Under the pieces are notes generated by a model. That model was not told the origin of the DNA. It saw nothing but the letters and a program-made list of their open reading frames with translations, and did not search any database. 7,857 nt of DNA from Candidatus Iainarchaeum sp. GTDB taxonomy: Archaea > Iainarchaeota > Iainarchaeia > Iainarchaeales > GCA-2688035. Position numbers and translations under genes: made by a program. Below, piece after piece: positions 4,588-7,857 of the stretch (position 1 is the stretch's first letter; each line of letters starts with the position of its first letter). The stretch lies in NCBI GenBank assembly GCA_028712575.1, contig JAQTPU010000036.1:1-7857 (forward strand), read 5' to 3'.

Positions 4588-5690
4588 AAATCCTGGTTAT
4601 CGGCTTAATTCTGGCAATTGTTTTGTTCAGCGGCTGCAGCACACCGCCCGTGCAGGGAGAACAAAAAATAAAAATCGGCGCTCTGGTTCCACTGAGCGGC
4701 AATTCTGCAATTTATGGCGAAAGCGCAAGGAGCGGGGCAGAGCTTGCAGCAGGCCAGATTAATGCAGCAGGCGGAATTAGCGGGCAAAAGCTTGAAGTTG
4801 TTTTTGAGGATTCAAAGGGAGATGCAAAAGAGGCACTGAGCGCTTTTGAAAAATTTGAAAATGTTCCTGCGGAAATTACAATGATTAGCGGGGTTGTCCT
4901 TGCAGTTGCGCCATTGGCGGAAAAGCAAAAAATTGTTTTAATGAATATCGGCGCAAAAAATCCCGCTATTTCCCAAGCAGGAGGTTTTGTTTTCAGCAAT
5001 ATCCCAAATTCAGAGTTCGACGAGAAAGTATTTGCGGGCTTTGTAAAAAATAATCTGGGAATAAGCAAAGTTGCACTGCTGAACGGCAACAATGATTACG
5101 GGATTGCAACTTCAAAGACTTTTGAAAAATTCTTCACGGAAATCGGGGGAACAATTGCTGCAAAGGAAAGCTATGAAAATAATGCAACAGATTTCAGGAC
5201 GCAGCTTACAAAGATAAAAGAAGCAAACCCTGAAGGGATTTTCCTTGTGGGCTACCAGGAACAGGGAAACTTGCTGAAACAGGCTTATGAGCTCGGCATT
5301 AACGCAAAATGGCTTGCGCCAGAAGGATTTGCGCAGCCGGTTATTGTTGAAACCGCAGGAACAGCCGCTGAAAGGGTCATTTATCATGCACCAGAATTCA
5401 ACCCTGATTCCAATAAAGAGCCTTCAAAAACTTTTTTTGAAGAATACCGGAAGAAATTTGGGAAACAGCCAGACATTTATGCTGCAAACGCTTATGACGC
5501 AGTGAGATTATTTGCACAGGCAATCCAGGAAGCAGGAAACAACAGTGAAAAAATAAAAGAATGGCTTTACAATGTAAAAGACTGGCCAAGCGTTACAGGA
5601 AACACAAGCTTTGACAAAAACGGCGATGTAATAAAACCAATCCAGATAATGACAGTGAAAAACGGCGAATTTGTTCCATATGAAAACTAA
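4566..5690 (+). CDS. ABC transporter substrate-binding lipoprotein (LivK type), SBP2
   Basis: A 374-residue member of the LivK-type binding proteins. The signal segment ends in LFSGC with lipidated C24. KIKIGALVPLSG (34-45) and YGESARSGAELAAGQIN (50-66) are strong family signatures. NNDYGIA (175-181) and TDFRTQL (208-214) mark the hinge and second lobe. Apart from C24 there is no Cys, so the LIV-binding-protein disulfide is absent. The ligand loop reads MISGVVLAVAP (106-116) and the Thr102 region NIGAKNPAI (127-135), lacking the usual Ser/Thr contacts, so the ligand may differ from SBP1's. No ATG is available near the leader; GTG 4566, preceded by AAGGA (4552-4556), is the best start. It overlaps the toxin gene by 22 nt and the SBP3 gene by 11 nt. 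SBP4 is similar at its N-terminus. Confidence 0.88.
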   Translation: MVQIIQIKILVIGLILAIVLFSGCSTPPVQGEQKIKIGALVPLSGNSAIYGESARSGAELAAGQINAAGGISGQKLEVVFEDSKGDAKEALSAFEKFENVPAEITMISGVVLAVAPLAEKQKIVLMNIGAKNPAISQAGGFVFSNIPNSEFDEKVFAGFVKNNLGISKVALLNGNNDYGIATSKTFEKFFTEIGGTIAAKESYENNATDFRTQLTKIKEANPEGIFLVGYQEQGNLLKQAYELGINAKWLAPEGFAQPVIVETAGTAAERVIYHAPEFNPDSNKEPSKTFFEEYRKKFGKQPDIYAANAYDAVRLFAQAIQEAGNNSEKIKEWLYNVKDWPSVTGNTSFDKNGDVIKPIQIMTVKNGEFVPYEN

Positions 5691-6789
5691 AATCCTTTTA
5701 GGAATCGCAATTATTGCAGTTGTTGCAGCGGTTTTCTTGGCCGGCTGCGCAAGCAATTCCCAGGGAGAGGAAACTATTAAGATTGGGGCTTTGCTGCCCT
5801 TGACTGGAAGTGCCGCGTATATTGGCCAGGATGTCCAGACTGCAATCCAAATTGCTTCAGAGGACCTAGCAAAGGAAGGAATTTCCGTTGAGATTGTTTA
5901 TGATGACCATCAGGGAATTTCTGCCAACGCTGTTACTTCTGCACAGAAGCTAATAAGCGATAATGCTAACGGATTGTTTGTTGTAATGTCAAGCCCTTCC
6001 GCTGCAGTTGCGCCTGTTGCGGAAGAAAACAGGATTGTAATGATTTCCGATTCTTCTGCTGATGGCTCTGCGCTGAAATATGATTTTGTTTTCAAGGATT
6101 ATGCAAGCCTTCGCCAGGATTGCGGGTTTCTTTTGAAAGAAGCAAAAAAAAGAGGCTTTAATGCAGGAGCCTTGCTTCCGAATTTTGAATCAGGCATAGG
6201 ATGTTCAACAGGCCTGAAAGAAGTTGACGAAAAAATTCCAATTGAGCTTTTTAACATTGATGCAACAGACATCAGAACAGAAATAACAAAACTCAAAAGC
6301 AAAGGCATTGATTTTTTGATAATTTATGGAGTAAAAGACAACATAATTAACATTCTGAAACAGACAAAAGAACTTGGATTTTCGCCAAAAATCGGGTGCA
6401 TTTCAATTTCAGTTACTTGTGGCGCCCAGGAAGTAATCAGCGTTGCCCCTGATGTTTTGCAGGGCGCTTGGGGAACACAGTCAAAAGCATCAGTAAATCC
6501 AGATACGCAGGCATTCAATGATTTTTCAAAAAAATATTTTGACAAAACAGGAAAAAAACCTTCCCTTGATTTTGCAATTTATGCCTACGACGATATTATA
6601 CTTCTTGCAAAAGCGCTTAACGAATGCCATAACGATTCTGAATGCACAAAAAACAAGCTGTTGGAAATAAAAAATTTTGAAGGAGCCGGCGGAACACTTT
6701 CTTTTGACGAAAAAGGAATAGGCAAAAGAGAATCAATAATAATGAAATTTGAAAACGGAAAATTCGTTGAATACGGGGGAGCGCAATGA
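5680..6789 (+). CDS. ABC transporter substrate-binding lipoprotein (LivK type), SBP3, Cys-rich
   Basis: A 369-residue LivK-type binding protein. The leader is MKTK followed by a hydrophobic run and lipobox FLAGC (C23). TIKIGALLPLTG (32-43) begins lobe 1. The ligand loop is MSSPSAAVAP (103-112) and the next contact region ISDSSADGSA (122-131). TDIRTEI (196-202) replaces the TDFRTQL of the paralogs. Six further Cys (148, 175, 240, 247, 316, 322) could form up to three disulfides outside the cell, including CHNDSEC (316-322) near the C-terminus. The start is ATG 5680, overlapping SBP2 by 11 nt; the in-frame TTG at 5671 would only add three residues. The stop TGA overlaps the livM start as ATGA, indicating coupled translation. 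The ligand is not predictable. Confidence 0.88.
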   Translation: MKTKILLGIAIIAVVAAVFLAGCASNSQGEETIKIGALLPLTGSAAYIGQDVQTAIQIASEDLAKEGISVEIVYDDHQGISANAVTSAQKLISDNANGLFVVMSSPSAAVAPVAEENRIVMISDSSADGSALKYDFVFKDYASLRQDCGFLLKEAKKRGFNAGALLPNFESGIGCSTGLKEVDEKIPIELFNIDATDIRTEITKLKSKGIDFLIIYGVKDNIINILKQTKELGFSPKIGCISISVTCGAQEVISVAPDVLQGAWGTQSKASVNPDTQAFNDFSKKYFDKTGKKPSLDFAIYAYDDIILLAKALNECHNDSECTKNKLLEIKNFEGAGGTLSFDEKGIGKRESIIMKFENGKFVEYGGAQ

Positions 6790-7658
6790 TTGAAGCATAT
6801 TTGATTCATCTGGCAATTCTGATTTGTATTTACCTTATCCTTGCGATTGCATTGCAGATAACAGTCGGCTTTTCAGGCCTGTTGAATCTTGGGCATATTG
6901 CGTTTTATTGTGTGGGGGCATATGCTTCCGCGCTTCTTGCTCTTGCAGGCTTTCCGTTTTGGATTTGCATTCTTGCAGCAGGAATATGCGCAATGATTTC
7001 AGGAGTAATAATTGCTCTCCCTACAAACAAGCTCAAGGGGGATTATCTTGCGCTTGCAACAATGGGTTTCAGTTTTGTTGTTTACGCAATTGCCTTGAAT
7101 TGGACAGACTTAACCAGAGGACCATTAGGTTTGCCTGGAATTCCAAGGCCGGAATTGGTTGGGTTTGTTTTTTCCGACAACCTTGCATTTTTGGCGCTTG
7201 CATTTGCAATAATGGCAATCTGCTTTTTCGCAGTGAAAAAAATTACTTCCTCGCAGTTCGGAAAAGTGCTTGAAGCTGTTCGCGATGATGAGCTTGCCGC
7301 AAGAGTGCTTGGAAAAAATTCTTTCAAGGCAAAAACAATGGCTTTTGCAATATCTGCTTTTTTTGCAGGAATAGCGGGCAGCCTGTATGCAAGCTATATC
7401 ACTTTCATTGACCCGAGCTCTTTCACATTGCTGCAGATAATTCCAGTGCTTGCAATAGTAATCATTGGCGGCCTTGCCTCTTTCAGAGGGACTATAATTG
7501 CAGCAATAATAATTGTCCTTCTCCCAGAACCAATGCGGTTCATAGGATTTCCTTCAAGCGTGGTTGGGCCTGCAAGGCAGATAATTTATGCAGTAATACT
7601 CCTGCTGATACTGCTTTTGCGGCCAAAGGGATTGTTCGGAAAAATAGAACTGGAGTAG
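6786..7658 (+). CDS. livM: Branched-chain amino acid ABC transporter permease LivM
   Basis: A 290-residue integral membrane protein of the LivM family, partner of LivH in the channel. Signatures include GFSGLLNLGHIAFYCVGAYA (28-47), LKGDYLALATMGF (83-95), NWTDLTRGPLGLPGIP (105-120), the ATPase-coupling stretch VLEAVRDDELAARVLGKNSF (161-180), then KAKTMAFAISAFFAGIAGSL (181-200), IIGGLASFRG (226-235) and LLRPKGLFG (277-285). Length is close to the compact members of the family; the longer N-terminal part of E. coli LivM is absent. It overlaps the SBP3 gene by 4 nt (ATGA) and is followed after 2 nt by the SBP4 gene. The LivG/LivF ATPases it requires are not in the window. Confidence 0.93.
   Translation: MIEAYLIHLAILICIYLILAIALQITVGFSGLLNLGHIAFYCVGAYASALLALAGFPFWICILAAGICAMISGVIIALPTNKLKGDYLALATMGFSFVVYAIALNWTDLTRGPLGLPGIPRPELVGFVFSDNLAFLALAFAIMAICFFAVKKITSSQFGKVLEAVRDDELAARVLGKNSFKAKTMAFAISAFFAGIAGSLYASYITFIDPSSFTLLQIIPVLAIVIIGGLASFRGTIIAAIIIVLLPEPMRFIGFPSSVVGPARQIIYAVILLLILLLRPKGLFGKIELE
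7652..7655 (+). promoter_or_regulatory. Ribosome-binding site GGAG for SBP4
   Basis: GGAG within the last codons of livM, 5 nt before ATG 7661. It supports this start for the partial SBP4 gene and independent re-initiation after livM. Confidence 0.5.
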
Positions 7659-7660
7659 CC

Positions 7661-7857
7661 ATGAAAGCGAAAATTCTGCTTTTGCTAATTGCGCTTGCAA
7701 TTCTGTTTGCAGGCTGCACACAGCAGGGAGAAAAAATAAAAGTGGGGGCAGTTTTGCCCTTTACTGGAAGCTCTGGAATTACCGGAGAAAGCAGCAGAAA
7801 TGGGCTAGACCTTGCGCTTGGAGAAATAAATTCGTCAGGAGGAATTAATGGCAAGCA
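7661..7857 (+). CDS. ABC transporter substrate-binding lipoprotein (LivK type), SBP4, partial at right edge
   Basis: The first 65 codons of a fourth LivK-type binding protein are present; the rest lies beyond the right edge. A short leader MKAKILLLLIALAILFAGC ends in lipobox FAGC (C19). KIKVGAVLPFTGSSG (25-39) and ITGESSRNGLDLALGEIN (40-57) are the N-terminal family signatures, followed by GGING. Over 38 aligned residues I count about 20 identities with SBP2, so it probably arose from the same duplication. The start follows the livM stop by 2 nt and is preceded by GGAG. Since only the leader and the start of lobe 1 are visible, the ligand cannot be judged. Confidence 0.85.
   Translation, partial: MKAKILLLLIALAILFAGCTQQGEKIKVGAVLPFTGSSGITGESSRNGLDLALGEINSSGGINGK

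Noticed and set aside
1..7857. CRISPR array, tRNA or insertion sequence
   Set aside because: No regularly spaced repeats, no tRNA-like T-arm or anticodon context, and no transposase frame or terminal inverted repeats were seen on reading both strands.

Overview
The window looks archaeal. Promoters are TATA-like boxes about 25 bp from starts or short leaders. The clearest ribosome-binding sites are GGTGA/GAGGTG, matching the archaeal 16S 3' end. One gene looks like the archaeal predicted protein-kinase family (COG2112 type). Genes are tightly packed and coding DNA is roughly 40-45% GC. A DPANN-type lineage is possible, but nothing here fixes the taxon.

Left part (1-1452): two divergent genes share an AT-rich box at 836-848. 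The minus-strand gene runs off the left edge and encodes a soluble protein with a GGDEF-like nucleotide-cyclase fold (GGDEV signature, metal Asp pair present). The plus-strand gene encodes a small kinase-like protein with Gln where the catalytic Asp normally sits. Next (1462-1851, minus strand), 9 bp from the kinase gene's end, is a GC-rich, Arg/Lys-rich reading frame. It has a textbook ribosome-binding site but is split by an in-frame TGA; several hairpins lie just past the TGA. I could not identify it.

Right part (1942-7857): a branched-chain/amino-acid ABC transporter locus in the order substrate-binding lipoprotein (SBP) 1, LivH permease, RHH antitoxin, RelE-like toxin, SBP2, SBP3, LivM permease, SBP4 (cut by the right edge). 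The LivG/LivF ATPases are not in the window and presumably lie further right. The lipoproteins should capture ligands outside the cell and hand them to the LivH-LivM channel. Four divergent lipoproteins around one permease pair suggests one channel serving several ligands. SBP1 keeps the conserved disulfide and Ser/Thr ligand positions of classical Leu/Ile/Val-binding proteins; SBP2 and SBP3 do not.

The toxin-antitoxin pair sits inside this locus with its own promoter, ribosome-binding site and possible operator repeats. The toxin 3' end overlaps the SBP2 start by 22 nt, and SBP2-SBP3-livM-SBP4 are then chained by overlaps or a 2-nt gap. Transcription of the second half of the transporter locus may therefore start at the toxin-antitoxin promoter. 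The least described items are the archaeal GGDEF-like protein, the TGA-split basic gene with its hairpins, and the toxin-antitoxin pair wired into a transporter operon.
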